Of a stretch of DNA of 64,000 nt, positions 16,271-23,580 are shown one piece after another. The DNA comes from Pseudomonas sp. NCCP-436 (GTDB lineage: Bacteria > Pseudomonadota > Gammaproteobacteria > Pseudomonadales > Pseudomonadaceae): positions 294,009 through 358,008 of the forward strand of contig NZ_BPLZ01000003.1 of assembly GCF_019656335.1 (NCBI RefSeq), given 5' to 3'. Position 1 is the stretch's first letter. Each line of letters begins with the position of its first letter. A model generated the notes under the pieces. That model saw nothing but the letters and a program-made list of their open reading frames with translations. It had not been told where the DNA came from and ran no database searches. Position numbers and translations under genes: made by a program.

Positions 16271-16792
16271 ATGTCACGCCACCTGCTCGCCACCCTGCTG
16301 CTGACGCTGTGCCTGCCGCTGTCTGCCGCCGAGGTGCGCGAAATCACCTGGTCCGATCTGATTCCACCGGACGCACCGCCGCAGAAGATCGACCCGACAC
16401 CTATCCACGACCTGTCGCAACTGGCCGACGCCTTGTCCGAAGCCGGCCCGGCGGCCGTGCAGCAGTCACCGGCAGCGCCGGTGGTCAAGGCGCTCGATGG
16501 TCAACAGGTGAAGCTGCCTGGCTATATCGTGCCGCTGGACGTAACCGAGGAAGGCCGGGTGGTAGAGTTCCTGCTGGTGCCCTACTTCGGTGCCTGCATT
16601 CATGTACCGCCGCCACCATCGAACCAGATCATCCATATCACCAGTGAACTGGGCGTGCTGCTCGATGCGCTGTACCAGCCATTTTGGGTGGAGGGGCCGC
16701 TGAAAGTTGAACACGTCAGCAGCGAGCTGGCGGAGGTCGGTTACCAGATGGAAGCCGAGAAGATCTACCCTTACGAATTGAGCGACGGCTGA
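16271..16792 (+). CDS. DUF3299 periplasmic protein of the zinc-responsive operon
   Basis: A 173-residue protein with a signal peptide (MSRHLLATLLLTLCLPLSAA). The conserved core is KLPGYIVPLDV, then EFLLVPYFGACIHVPPPPSNQI, characteristic of DUF3299. It includes a Cys-x-His pair that could bind metal. It lies 57 bases after the MacB-like permease and closes the operon of zinc-binding protein, ATPase, permease and DUF3299 protein, the same order as P. aeruginosa PA4063-PA4066. The molecular role is not known. An accessory metal-binding or lipoprotein-handling partner of the transporter is my inference. Confidence 0.83.
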   Translation: MSRHLLATLLLTLCLPLSAAEVREITWSDLIPPDAPPQKIDPTPIHDLSQLADALSEAGPAAVQQSPAAPVVKALDGQQVKLPGYIVPLDVTEEGRVVEFLLVPYFGACIHVPPPPSNQIIHITSELGVLLDALYQPFWVEGPLKVEHVSSELAEVGYQMEAEKIYPYELSDG

Positions 16793-16796
16793 GCAG

Positions 16797-16822
16797 AAAA
16801 AAGCCGAACCCGGAGGTTCGGC
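16797..16822 (-). terminator. Intrinsic terminator of the TonB2-type operon
   Basis: An 8-bp perfect stem GCCGAACC/GGTTCGGC (16803-16810, 16815-16822) with a 4-base loop. On the minus strand it is followed by six T residues, so it ends the leftward operon whose last gene stops at 16835. On the plus strand no T run follows. Confidence 0.85.
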
Positions 16823-16834
16823 CTGTGATCTCGC

Positions 16835-17932
16835 TCAGCCACGGCTGGCCAATTGGTGCTCACGCTCGAAACGCAGCTCACTTTCCGCCCACTGCCGCCA
16901 TGCACGGATCTTGGCACGCTCGGCACCGCCACGCTCAGCCCGTACCAGTGCATCCAGACCAGCTCTCCAGCGCGCCTGCTCCAGTTCCAGCTGGGCCACA
17001 TACAACCAGTGCTTGCCGGCACCGCTACGTTCGGCCAGAGGCCGCAGCACCTTCACCGCAGCTGCCCGCTCGCGCGCCTGCCACCAGAGCAGACCCAGTC
17101 TTTCCTGGCGCGCTTCAGTGCTGCTCAACAGGCCGCCATCAAGCATACCGGCCAGCAGCTTGGCCCCCTGCCACGGCTGCTCGGCCGCGCCAGCCAGCAG
17201 CACCAGGTTGTCCAGTTCCGTCTCCTTGAAGCGCAAGCCCTTGGCATGCGCGGCACGCAGGGTGGCCAAAGCCTTGTCATGGCTGCCGGCCAACTGCTGC
17301 AAAGCGGCCAGCTGTCGCCAGCGTTCGATCTCGTCAGGCTTGCGCTTGAGCAGCAGCCGCTGCCATCGCTCGGCCTGGGCATAACGCTTGAGATCGGCAT
17401 TGACTCCCACCAGGAACTGCAGCCAGACATCCGCCGCAGCCGGATTGGCCTGCACATAGCGTTCGGCCAGCGGCAACGCCTTGGCCGGCTGATTCAAACC
17501 CTGATAGGCCTGCACCAGCATCTGCAGCACTTCTTCCGAAGCCTGTCCCTGCCTGGACGACAGCAGCTCGACCACTTTGGCATAGCGACGCTCACCCAAG
17601 TTCATGCGAGCCAGGTTGAGCCGCTCCTCAGCCAGCATTGACTCATCCAGCTTGCCACTGCGCACGGCCTTGTCCAGCCAGTCGATAGCCTGCGGCATCT
17701 GTCCTGCCGACCAGGCCAGATAAGCCCTGCTACGCCAGACCAGCGCCTCTTCGAAACTGCCGGGAATCGGGTTGAGCGCATCCAGAGCCTGCCTTGCAGC
17801 GGCGTGATCACCCTTCTGCTGGGCAGCCTGTGCCGCGTTGAGGCCACGGAATACGGTCGGGTCGACGGTCTGCTGAGCCATCCCCGGCGCAGCAGCAACA
17901 CTCAGCATCACGAGCAGCAACCAGCGGTACAT
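16835..17932 (-). CDS. Periplasmic TPR-repeat protein of the TonB2-type cluster
   Basis: A 365-residue secreted protein. The signal peptide (MYRWLLLVMLSVAAAPGMA) is followed by about eight helical hairpins of TPR type (for example AAQAAQQKGDHAAARQALDA and YVQANPAAADVWLQFL). ATG 17932 lies just after the tonB stop (17935-17937). In Vibrio a TPR protein is likewise encoded at the end of the ttpC-exbB2-exbD2-tonB2 cluster and aids iron uptake. By analogy this one would scaffold the periplasmic part of the system. The terminator at 16797 closes the transcript. Confidence 0.78.
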   Translation of the reverse strand: MYRWLLLVMLSVAAAPGMAQQTVDPTVFRGLNAAQAAQQKGDHAAARQALDALNPIPGSFEEALVWRSRAYLAWSAGQMPQAIDWLDKAVRSGKLDESMLAEERLNLARMNLGERRYAKVVELLSSRQGQASEEVLQMLVQAYQGLNQPAKALPLAERYVQANPAAADVWLQFLVGVNADLKRYAQAERWQRLLLKRKPDEIERWRQLAALQQLAGSHDKALATLRAAHAKGLRFKETELDNLVLLAGAAEQPWQGAKLLAGMLDGGLLSSTEARQERLGLLWWQARERAAAVKVLRPLAERSGAGKHWLYVAQLELEQARWRAGLDALVRAERGGAERAKIRAWRQWAESELRFEREHQLASRG

Positions 17933-17934
17933 GG

Positions 17935-18627
17935 TCAACTCCTTTCCAGACGAAAGTAGAGGGTTTTCACCGCCTCGCGATCTACCGCCAGACCGCCCTC
18001 GGTGCGTGGCGAGAAGCGCCAGCGGGCAGCAGCACGGCGCGCCTCACGCTCGAACACGTTGCTCGGTTTGGCCTCCAGCACACGGATATTCTCCACGTTG
18101 CCGGCGCGATTGATGGTAAAAGCCAGTTTGACGAAACCTTCTATACCCCGCTGAAGTGCATAGCGCGGATAGTCCGGACGCACATCATTGAGCGGTACCA
18201 CTTCACTTTCCATGCCGCCTGCCAGCCCGCCGGACTCACCAGCGTCCGTTACTGCCGCAACAGGCGCCGAGGCTGGGGCTCCGGGTGCCAGACCCGCCAG
18301 GCTTGGTGCGGGAGCAGCATTGACCGTCACACCGCCTGCCAGGCTAGGCAGTTGAATATCCAGCACCGGCAATTGCGCACTGGGGCTGGCCGCCATCGGA
18401 GTGGGCGGGGTTGGTGGTTGCGGGGTCTGAGGTTGCGGAGGCTGTGGCGCCTGCTGCCGTGTACGACTGGAGGTTTCGCTGGCATTGCCGTCCATACGCA
18501 CAAAGTTGGCCACACTGACCGGCTCCTGCTGGAGCGACGCACGAGGCGGCGTAACCATGTACAGCATCAGGGCAAACAACGCCAGCGCCATCAGGCAGGC
18601 ACAGACGAAGGACACGGCCACGCGCAT
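17935..18627 (-). CDS. tonB2: TonB-family energy transducer (TonB2 type)
   Basis: A 230-residue protein with one N-terminal membrane anchor (residues 4-26). A proline-rich periplasmic linker follows (APQPPQPQTPQPPTPPTP, residues 61-78), then the C-terminal TonB domain with DYPRYALQRGIEGFVKLAF and the end FYFRLE-type strand (TLYFRLERS). It couples the ExbB/ExbD proton channel to outer-membrane receptors. It is relatively short, which is typical of TonB2 proteins of clusters with a TtpC partner. Its ATG overlaps the exbD stop by one base. Confidence 0.88.
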   Translation of the reverse strand: MRVAVSFVCACLMALALFALMLYMVTPPRASLQQEPVSVANFVRMDGNASETSSRTRQQAPQPPQPQTPQPPTPPTPMAASPSAQLPVLDIQLPSLAGGVTVNAAPAPSLAGLAPGAPASAPVAAVTDAGESGGLAGGMESEVVPLNDVRPDYPRYALQRGIEGFVKLAFTINRAGNVENIRVLEAKPSNVFEREARRAAARWRFSPRTEGGLAVDREAVKTLYFRLERS

Positions 18628-19037
18628 CAGTTGACTCCGCTGGAAGCGGCCAGCGCCACGTCCCGTACGCCGGCCAGACGTGCCTGATCCATGACCTGAA
18701 CGACCAGACCGGTACGCGCATCACGATCCGCCTGTACCACCACCGCGCCATCGGGCTGCTCGACCCGCATGCGCTCGACGTGGGCCCGTACGCTACGTAT
18801 GTCTACCGGCTTCTTGTCCAGCCATACCTGGCCATCGGCGGTCACGGCAATCAGGATGTTGCCCTTGTCCTGTGGGCTGGCGGTTTCCGCCTGCGGACGC
18901 TGCACTTCGACACCAGCCTCCTTGATGAAGGAGCTGGTGACAATGAAGAAGATCAGCATGATGAAGACCACATCGAGCATCGGCGTCAGATCGATGCTGG
19001 TATCCTCTTCCGGCTGGTGATGACGGCGCATTCTCAT
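18627..19037 (-). CDS. exbD2: ExbD/TolR-family biopolymer transporter
   Basis: A 136-residue protein with the single ExbD helix. The critical aspartate lies in IDLTPMLDVVFIMLIFFIVT (about residues 16-35), the proton-carrying residue of the channel. A periplasmic domain with DRDARTGLVVQVMDQ follows. ATG 19037 is preferred. An upstream TTG at 19052 would overlap exbB by 4 bases and add five residues; this remains possible. It works with the ExbB protein encoded just upstream. Confidence 0.88.
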   Translation of the reverse strand: MRMRRHHQPEEDTSIDLTPMLDVVFIMLIFFIVTSSFIKEAGVEVQRPQAETASPQDKGNILIAVTADGQVWLDKKPVDIRSVRAHVERMRVEQPDGAVVVQADRDARTGLVVQVMDQARLAGVRDVALAASSGVN

Positions 19038-19048
19038 TTCAAAGACTC

Positions 19049-19600
19049 TCAATCGTGCCGCAGCTGGTCGGCCAGCCGCTCAAGCGCCCGGCGCGAATCC
19101 CGTTCCAGGCGCGCCAGGCTGAACAATCCGGTAATCGCCAGCAACATGCCGGCCATGGTTGGCAAAATCGCCCGCCAAACCCCGGCAGCCATTCCGCGTG
19201 GGTCACCATTGCCGCTCATGGCCAGCACATCGAAAACGGCCACCATCCCCGTCACTGTGCCCAGTAGGCCGAACAGCGGGCATAGCGCCACCAGCGCCTT
19301 GCCCAGCCGCAAAGGTGCAGCCAACTGCTGCCGGGCCTGGGCCAGCCAGGCATCGCGCACTGCACGCTGCCAACTGCCGATCCCTGCGTCACCCAGCACC
19401 TGCTGCCAGGCTTCGCGTCGCTCACGCACCCAGCGCGGGAAAATCCGTCGCAGGAACCAGAAGCGCTCGAACATCAACGTCCAGAACAGCACGCAGAGAC
19501 CGGCCAGGGCCCACATCACTACACCCCCGGTGGTCATGAAGTCGAGCAGCGCATAGGCGCTGTCGACCGCACGCAACCAGAACGCGTAGAGATCAGTCAC
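19049..19600 (-). CDS. exbB2: ExbB/TolQ/MotA-family proton channel protein
   Basis: A 183-residue membrane protein with three helices. The conserved block ALCPLFGLLGTVTGMVAVF (about residues 105-125) and a following MAGMLLAITGLFS helix carry the channel-lining residues. The GTG start at 19600 has GGAG nine bases upstream and overlaps the end of the TtpC-like gene by 8 bases. It is the short, canonical ExbB of the cluster, beside the larger TtpC-like paralogue that has an extra periplasmic domain. Confidence 0.87.
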   Translation of the reverse strand: MTDLYAFWLRAVDSAYALLDFMTTGGVVMWALAGLCVLFWTLMFERFWFLRRIFPRWVRERREAWQQVLGDAGIGSWQRAVRDAWLAQARQQLAAPLRLGKALVALCPLFGLLGTVTGMVAVFDVLAMSGNGDPRGMAAGVWRAILPTMAGMLLAITGLFSLARLERDSRRALERLADQLRHD

Positions 19601-20942
19601 GGCGCGGGGCTCCAGACAGATGCAGAGCAATCAGACCGGCGCTCTGCTGTTCGAGGATCTGAATCAGGCCCTTGCTGCGACTGGTCAGCAAGGCATGCAG
19701 GAACAGCATCGGAATGGCCACTATCAGCCCCTGCACGGTGGTCACCAGCGCCTGGGAAATACCTTCGGCCATCAGCCGCGAGTCGCCGCTACCACCCTGG
19801 GTAATAGCCTGGAAGGTAATGATCATGCCAGTCACAGTGCCGAGCAGACCAAGCAGCGGCGCCACGGCCGCCAGCAGCTTGAGTAGACCGTGCCCTTTTT
19901 CAAGCGGCGGGGTTTCCTGCAGGATCGCCTCGTCCAGCTTAAGTTCCAGAGTTTCCAGATCCGAAAGCTGCGGCTTCGCCCCCAGCACGCCGATCACTCG
20001 ACCCAGCGGGTTGTCGTCACGCGGCGTACCGAGGTCGCTCATCTGGGCCTTGACCCCGCGCGCAATACGGCTGAGGTAGATCATGCGCCAGGCCGCGATC
20101 AGTACGCCGAGCACGCCCAGGGCAATGATCACCCAGCCCACCAGGCCGCCCTGCTGTTGGCGATCCCAAAGAGTCGGCTTCTGCTGAAGCTGCGCCAGCA
20201 GGGTGCCCCGGCTCGGATCGATCGGCAGGCTCGCCAGTGCGGCGCTGCTACCAAGATAATCGCGCACCTGGGCAAAGCCGGAAGGTTGACGTAGTGGCGC
20301 GATCAACTCGCCAGCATCGGTGTCGTAACGCAGGAAGGCATTTTCGCCAAATACCGCGAAAGTGCCGACGCGCAGTACGTTCTGCTCGCTACGCCGGCCA
20401 TCGGCTGCCACTACCGGCAACGCGACCTGTTCGACTCGACCGCTGGCAGCCAGATCCTCCAGCAGCAACATCCAGTAGCTGTCGAGATCCTCTGCCGAAG
20501 GCAGGCTACGGCTTTCGGCCAGGGTCTTGAGCTGCTTCATACGCTCGGGATACTGCACATTGAGCAGGCTGTCCTGCCACTGGCTAATAGTGTCGCCGGC
20601 ACTCTGGCGCACCACACCGAACAATTCCCCCAGATGACCAACACGCTGCGCCAGCAACTTCTCCTGCTCGGCCAGCTCCACCTCCTGGCGGTCGAATTCG
20701 GCCTTCAGCCTTTCAGCCTCGGCTTTCTGCTCGCTCAACGCGGCCCGCGCCGTGGCCAGCAGACGGGCCTGCTCGCCGCGCCGCGCGAGAAACGCCTGCT
20801 CGCGCTCCTGCATGGCACTGGTCTCGGCGGCTCGCTCGCTGCGGATACGCTGCAGCAGTTGATCAGGCGTAAGGGATTCGGCAAAGGTCACCACGCCCGG
20901 CAGCAGGCTGAGCGCCATGATGGCAATGAAACGACGAGTCAT
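19593..20942 (-). CDS. TtpC-like MotA/TolQ/ExbB protein with periplasmic coiled-coil domain
   Basis: A 449-residue protein. It has a signal peptide and a long charged coiled coil (about residues 30-105, rich in A, E, R and L), then a periplasmic domain to residue 265. A membrane helix follows (VGWVIIALGVLGVLIAAW, about 272-289), then an ExbB-like C-terminal half with LLGLLGTVTGMIITFQAI. This matches TtpC, the fourth component of Vibrio TonB2 systems. It is required there for TonB2-dependent iron uptake. Its ATG overlaps the DUF3450 gene stop as ATGA. Confidence 0.85.
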   Translation of the reverse strand: MTRRFIAIMALSLLPGVVTFAESLTPDQLLQRIRSERAAETSAMQEREQAFLARRGEQARLLATARAALSEQKAEAERLKAEFDRQEVELAEQEKLLAQRVGHLGELFGVVRQSAGDTISQWQDSLLNVQYPERMKQLKTLAESRSLPSAEDLDSYWMLLLEDLAASGRVEQVALPVVAADGRRSEQNVLRVGTFAVFGENAFLRYDTDAGELIAPLRQPSGFAQVRDYLGSSAALASLPIDPSRGTLLAQLQQKPTLWDRQQQGGLVGWVIIALGVLGVLIAAWRMIYLSRIARGVKAQMSDLGTPRDDNPLGRVIGVLGAKPQLSDLETLELKLDEAILQETPPLEKGHGLLKLLAAVAPLLGLLGTVTGMIITFQAITQGGSGDSRLMAEGISQALVTTVQGLIVAIPMLFLHALLTSRSKGLIQILEQQSAGLIALHLSGAPRRD

Positions 20943-21718
20943 TGGGCTGACTCCTTGGCCAGGGTCTTGATTGGTAGATTCAGTACGTCAGGAGCTTGCT
21001 GCTGGCGGGCAATAGCGATGGCCTGACTCAGCGGACGACGGGCACTACCGTCAAGCACCTGCCAGGCCTGGGCCTGCGGGCTCCACCAGCCGCTTTCGTG
21101 ACCATCGAGCGTCTGGTAATAAAGCATGCTGCGCCCTAGGCGCAGGAACTCGACACTGCGACCGTCACTCTCCCCCTCGGCTGCAGGCAGTTGACCACGC
21201 CAGGCCTCAAGGGTGCGACCGTAGTCGCTCTCGATCTGATAGGCCTCGATGATGCGGCGGTATTTGTCAGCCACACTGACATCGGCACGGGGCAACAGAT
21301 CCTGCAGTTGGGCCAGGCGATCCTCGCGCTCCTCCGCCAGGAATGGCAGATCCGCAGCAATGAACTGACCGAGCACATCGACCATGCGCACCATCAGCGG
21401 GCTTACCGCTTCCTCGGTACGCTCGATGCCGTCCAACTGCTTCCGATAACTTTCCAATTCCTCGCGCTGAGCGGCCACCAGTTCGCGCAACTGGCTGTTG
21501 TAGCCTTTCAGCGCCTCAGCCTGCTGCAGGGCGTTGCGGTATTCACTGAGCATCTCGCGGCTATCGTCGTCCAGTTGCGCAACACGTCCCTGAGAGGCCT
21601 TGGCCTCGGCTGCCAGGCGCTGACTTTCGTCCAGCGCCTCATCCAGCGGCGCGGCCATCAGCGAACCGCTGGCCAGGGTCAGGGCGACGGCCAGGGCGCG
21701 AAGTGAAAAGCGATTCAT
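20939..21718 (-). CDS. DUF3450 periplasmic coiled-coil protein
   Basis: A 259-residue secreted protein with a signal peptide (MNRFSLRALAVALTLASG, then SLMAA). A coiled-coil half follows (residues 25-110), then VRMVDVLGQFIAADLPFL and EREDRLAQL, hallmarks of DUF3450. ATG 21718 has GAGG at a good distance and defines the start. This family is the usual first gene of TtpC-ExbB-ExbD-TonB-TPR clusters in marine gammaproteobacteria. It leads the operon here behind a Fur-like site. Confidence 0.85.
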   Translation of the reverse strand: MNRFSLRALAVALTLASGSLMAAPLDEALDESQRLAAEAKASQGRVAQLDDDSREMLSEYRNALQQAEALKGYNSQLRELVAAQREELESYRKQLDGIERTEEAVSPLMVRMVDVLGQFIAADLPFLAEEREDRLAQLQDLLPRADVSVADKYRRIIEAYQIESDYGRTLEAWRGQLPAAEGESDGRSVEFLRLGRSMLYYQTLDGHESGWWSPQAQAWQVLDGSARRPLSQAIAIARQQQAPDVLNLPIKTLAKESAQ

Positions 21719-21752
21719 GCGCGAAGAAACCTCGACAGATGCATTCTCAAAA

Positions 21753-21767
21753 AGAGAAACATTATCA
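21753..21767 (-). promoter_or_regulatory. Candidate Fur box for the TonB2-type operon
   Basis: On the minus strand the 15 bases TGATAATGTTTCTCT fit the 7-1-7 Fur pattern TGATAAT-N-ATTATCA. The left arm is perfect and the right arm matches 4 of 7. It lies about 35 bases before the DUF3450 ATG, where iron-loaded Fur would repress. TonB systems are commonly Fur-controlled, but the right arm is weak. Confidence 0.45.
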
Positions 21768-21821
21768 TCTACAACCGCATTCGAGGCAATGCGCAATTCA
21801 TGGCAACAGCTCGCACAAGCA

Positions 21822-21862
21822 TTGAGCCAGGTCAAAAACTCAATCGTTGCATGGCTTAGTAT
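21822..21862 (+). promoter_or_regulatory. Candidate ANR/FNR-dependent promoter of the OprG-like gene
   Basis: TTGAGCCAGGTCAA (21822-21835) keeps both TTGA and TCAA halves of the FNR/ANR consensus TTGAT-N4-ATCAA. A -10 element TAGTAT lies at 21857-21862. If transcription starts near 21869, the site is centred about 40 bases upstream, the standard position for activation by this family. P. aeruginosa oprG is known to be induced anaerobically through ANR. Confidence 0.7.
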
Positions 21863-21900
21863 TTAACCCAGCCAAACACCTCTCTCGACTGGAGCACGCC

Positions 21901-22584
21901 ATGTACAAGTCCCTGTTCACTGCCTCCCTGCTGGCCCTCGCCATCGCCGCCCCCGCCGCTCAGGCTCACCAGGCCGGCGACATCATCATCCGTGCCGGAG
22001 CCATTACCGTCGACCCGCGTGAAGACAGCGGCAATATCGACCATGCAGTGCTGGGCAAGGTTGCCGGCAGCGGCGCGACTCTGAACAGCGATACTCAGTT
22101 GGGCCTGAACTTCGCCTACATGGTGACTGATCACTTCGGCATCGAGCTGCTGGCCGCCACCCCCTTCAGCCATGACGTAGGCGTCAAGGGCATGCCCGGC
22201 GCATTCGCCGGCCTCAATGGCAAGCTCGGCAGCCTCAAACACCTGCCACCGACCCTGAGTGCGGTCTACTACCCGCTGGACAAGACCTCGGCCTTCCAGC
22301 CCTATGTCGGCGTCGGCATCAACTACACCTGGTTCTTCGACACCGAGCTGAGCAGTGAAGCCGAAGGCAAGGGCTTCCGCGGCCTGGACATGAAGGACTC
22401 CTGGGGCCTGGCCGGCCAGATCGGCATGGACTACATGCTGACCGACAACCTGATGCTCAACGCCCAGGTGCGCTATATCGACATCGAGACCACCGGCACT
22501 ACCTACCTGGCCGGTGACAAGGTCAAAGTGGATGTGGATGTCGATCCCTTCGTCTACATGGTGGGTCTGGGCTACAAGTTCTAA
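21901..22584 (+). CDS. oprG: OmpW-family outer-membrane protein (OprG-like)
   Basis: A 227-residue protein with a signal peptide (MYKSLFTASLLALAIAAPAAQA) and an eight-stranded beta-barrel. It begins with AGDIIIRAGAITVDP, contains FAYMVTDHFGIELLAATPF and LPPTLSAVYYP, and ends in the C-terminal phenylalanine motif VYMVGLGYKF. OmpW/OprG channels pass small hydrophobic molecules laterally through the barrel wall. ATG 21901 follows GGAG. It is monocistronic, with an oxygen-responsive promoter in front and a strong terminator behind, and diverges from the TonB2-type operon. Confidence 0.92.
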   Translation: MYKSLFTASLLALAIAAPAAQAHQAGDIIIRAGAITVDPREDSGNIDHAVLGKVAGSGATLNSDTQLGLNFAYMVTDHFGIELLAATPFSHDVGVKGMPGAFAGLNGKLGSLKHLPPTLSAVYYPLDKTSAFQPYVGVGINYTWFFDTELSSEAEGKGFRGLDMKDSWGLAGQIGMDYMLTDNLMLNAQVRYIDIETTGTTYLAGDKVKVDVDVDPFVYMVGLGYKF

Positions 22585-22599
22585 GCCCTCCCGAACAAC

Positions 22600-22627
22600 A
22601 GAAAAGCCGGCATCTGCCGGCTTTTCT
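22600..22627. terminator. Bidirectional intrinsic terminator
   Basis: A perfect 13-bp stem AGAAAAGCCGGCA/TGCCGGCTTTTCT with a 2-base apex, with T-rich arms in both directions. It lies between the stops of the OprG-like gene and the convergent epimerase gene. Confidence 0.9.
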
Positions 22628-22656
22628 GCATTTGCGCTCAGCACGCGACAGCGGCG

Positions 22657-23580
22657 CTACAAGCCTAGCAATCGGGCAAGTCCTTCACGCAGCGGAGTCT
22701 GCGCCGGCAAACGGTACTGAGAGCTGAGACGGGCAATATCGGCACGCGAGTGGCGGATATCTCCGGGCCTCGGCGGCAGATAGCCAACCTCGGGCAGAGC
22801 GCCACACAGCTCACCAATTTCCGCCAACAGGCGATTGAGACTGACAGCCTGGTTCCAGCCGACATTGACCGGCTGTGACTCGACCGAACCGGCTGTCAGT
22901 GCCTGCATCAGCAGAGCGACCAGATCACCTACATAGAAGAAGTCACGGGTCTGTTCGCCATCGCCGTAGACATTGATCGGCTCGCCTCGCAGGGCTCGCT
23001 GAGTGAAGATGCTGATCACTCCCGAGTACGGCGAGGAGGGATCCTGACGCGGGCCAAAGATGTTGAAGAAGCGAAAAACCGCCGGCTCAATGCCGTGCTG
23101 ACGGCGATAGAACTCCAGATAGTGCTCACTGGCCAGCTTGTCCGCCGCATAGGGTGTCAGTGGCGCCTTGGCCGCATCTTCACGAATGGCCACACCTTCG
23201 CCATTGTTGCCGTAAACCGCAGCGCTGGAGGCATAGACCACACGCCGCACACCATGCTGACGCATTGCCTCACAGACGTTCAGGGTGCCGATAAAGTTGC
23301 TCTGGTGGGTAGCTACCGGATCCTCGACCGAAGCCTGCACCGAGGCCACTGCTGCCAGATGCACTACCGCCTGGCAGCCGGCAACAGCCTGCGCCACCAG
23401 TGCCGCATCGGCCACATCGCCCTCAATGAAACGCAGCTGCAGGTGCTCCGACGGCAAGTTGCTGCGCCGCCCCATGGACAGGTTGTCCAGCACGCGTACC
23501 CGCCAGCCGGCAGCCAGCAGTGCGTCGACCAGGTGTGAGCCGATAAAGCCGGCCCCGCCGGTCACAAGAACTTCAGCCAT
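22657..23580 (-). CDS. NAD-dependent nucleoside-diphosphate-sugar epimerase/dehydratase (extended SDR)
   Basis: A 307-residue GalE-like short-chain dehydrogenase. The NAD-binding motif is VTGGAGFIGSHL at residues 6-17. The catalytic tyrosine and lysine are in YAADKLASEHY (about 147-157), preceded by the active-site SSAAVYG serine. FNIFGPRQDP is the family sugar-binding region. Start ATG 23580 gives MAEVLVTGGAG. It overlaps the preceding RmlD-like gene by 8 bases. The precise sugar is not clear; a UDP-GlcNAc or UDP-glucose 4-epimerase activity is plausible, for envelope polysaccharide. Confidence 0.82.
   Translation of the reverse strand: MAEVLVTGGAGFIGSHLVDALLAAGWRVRVLDNLSMGRRSNLPSEHLQLRFIEGDVADAALVAQAVAGCQAVVHLAAVASVQASVEDPVATHQSNFIGTLNVCEAMRQHGVRRVVYASSAAVYGNNGEGVAIREDAAKAPLTPYAADKLASEHYLEFYRRQHGIEPAVFRFFNIFGPRQDPSSPYSGVISIFTQRALRGEPINVYGDGEQTRDFFYVGDLVALLMQALTAGSVESQPVNVGWNQAVSLNRLLAEIGELCGALPEVGYLPPRPGDIRHSRADIARLSSQYRLPAQTPLREGLARLLGL

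Noticed and set aside
19038..19052. TTG start for exbD overlapping exbB by 4 bases
   Set aside because: Possible, but ATG 19037 gives a normal ExbD N-terminus; TTG kept only as an alternative.
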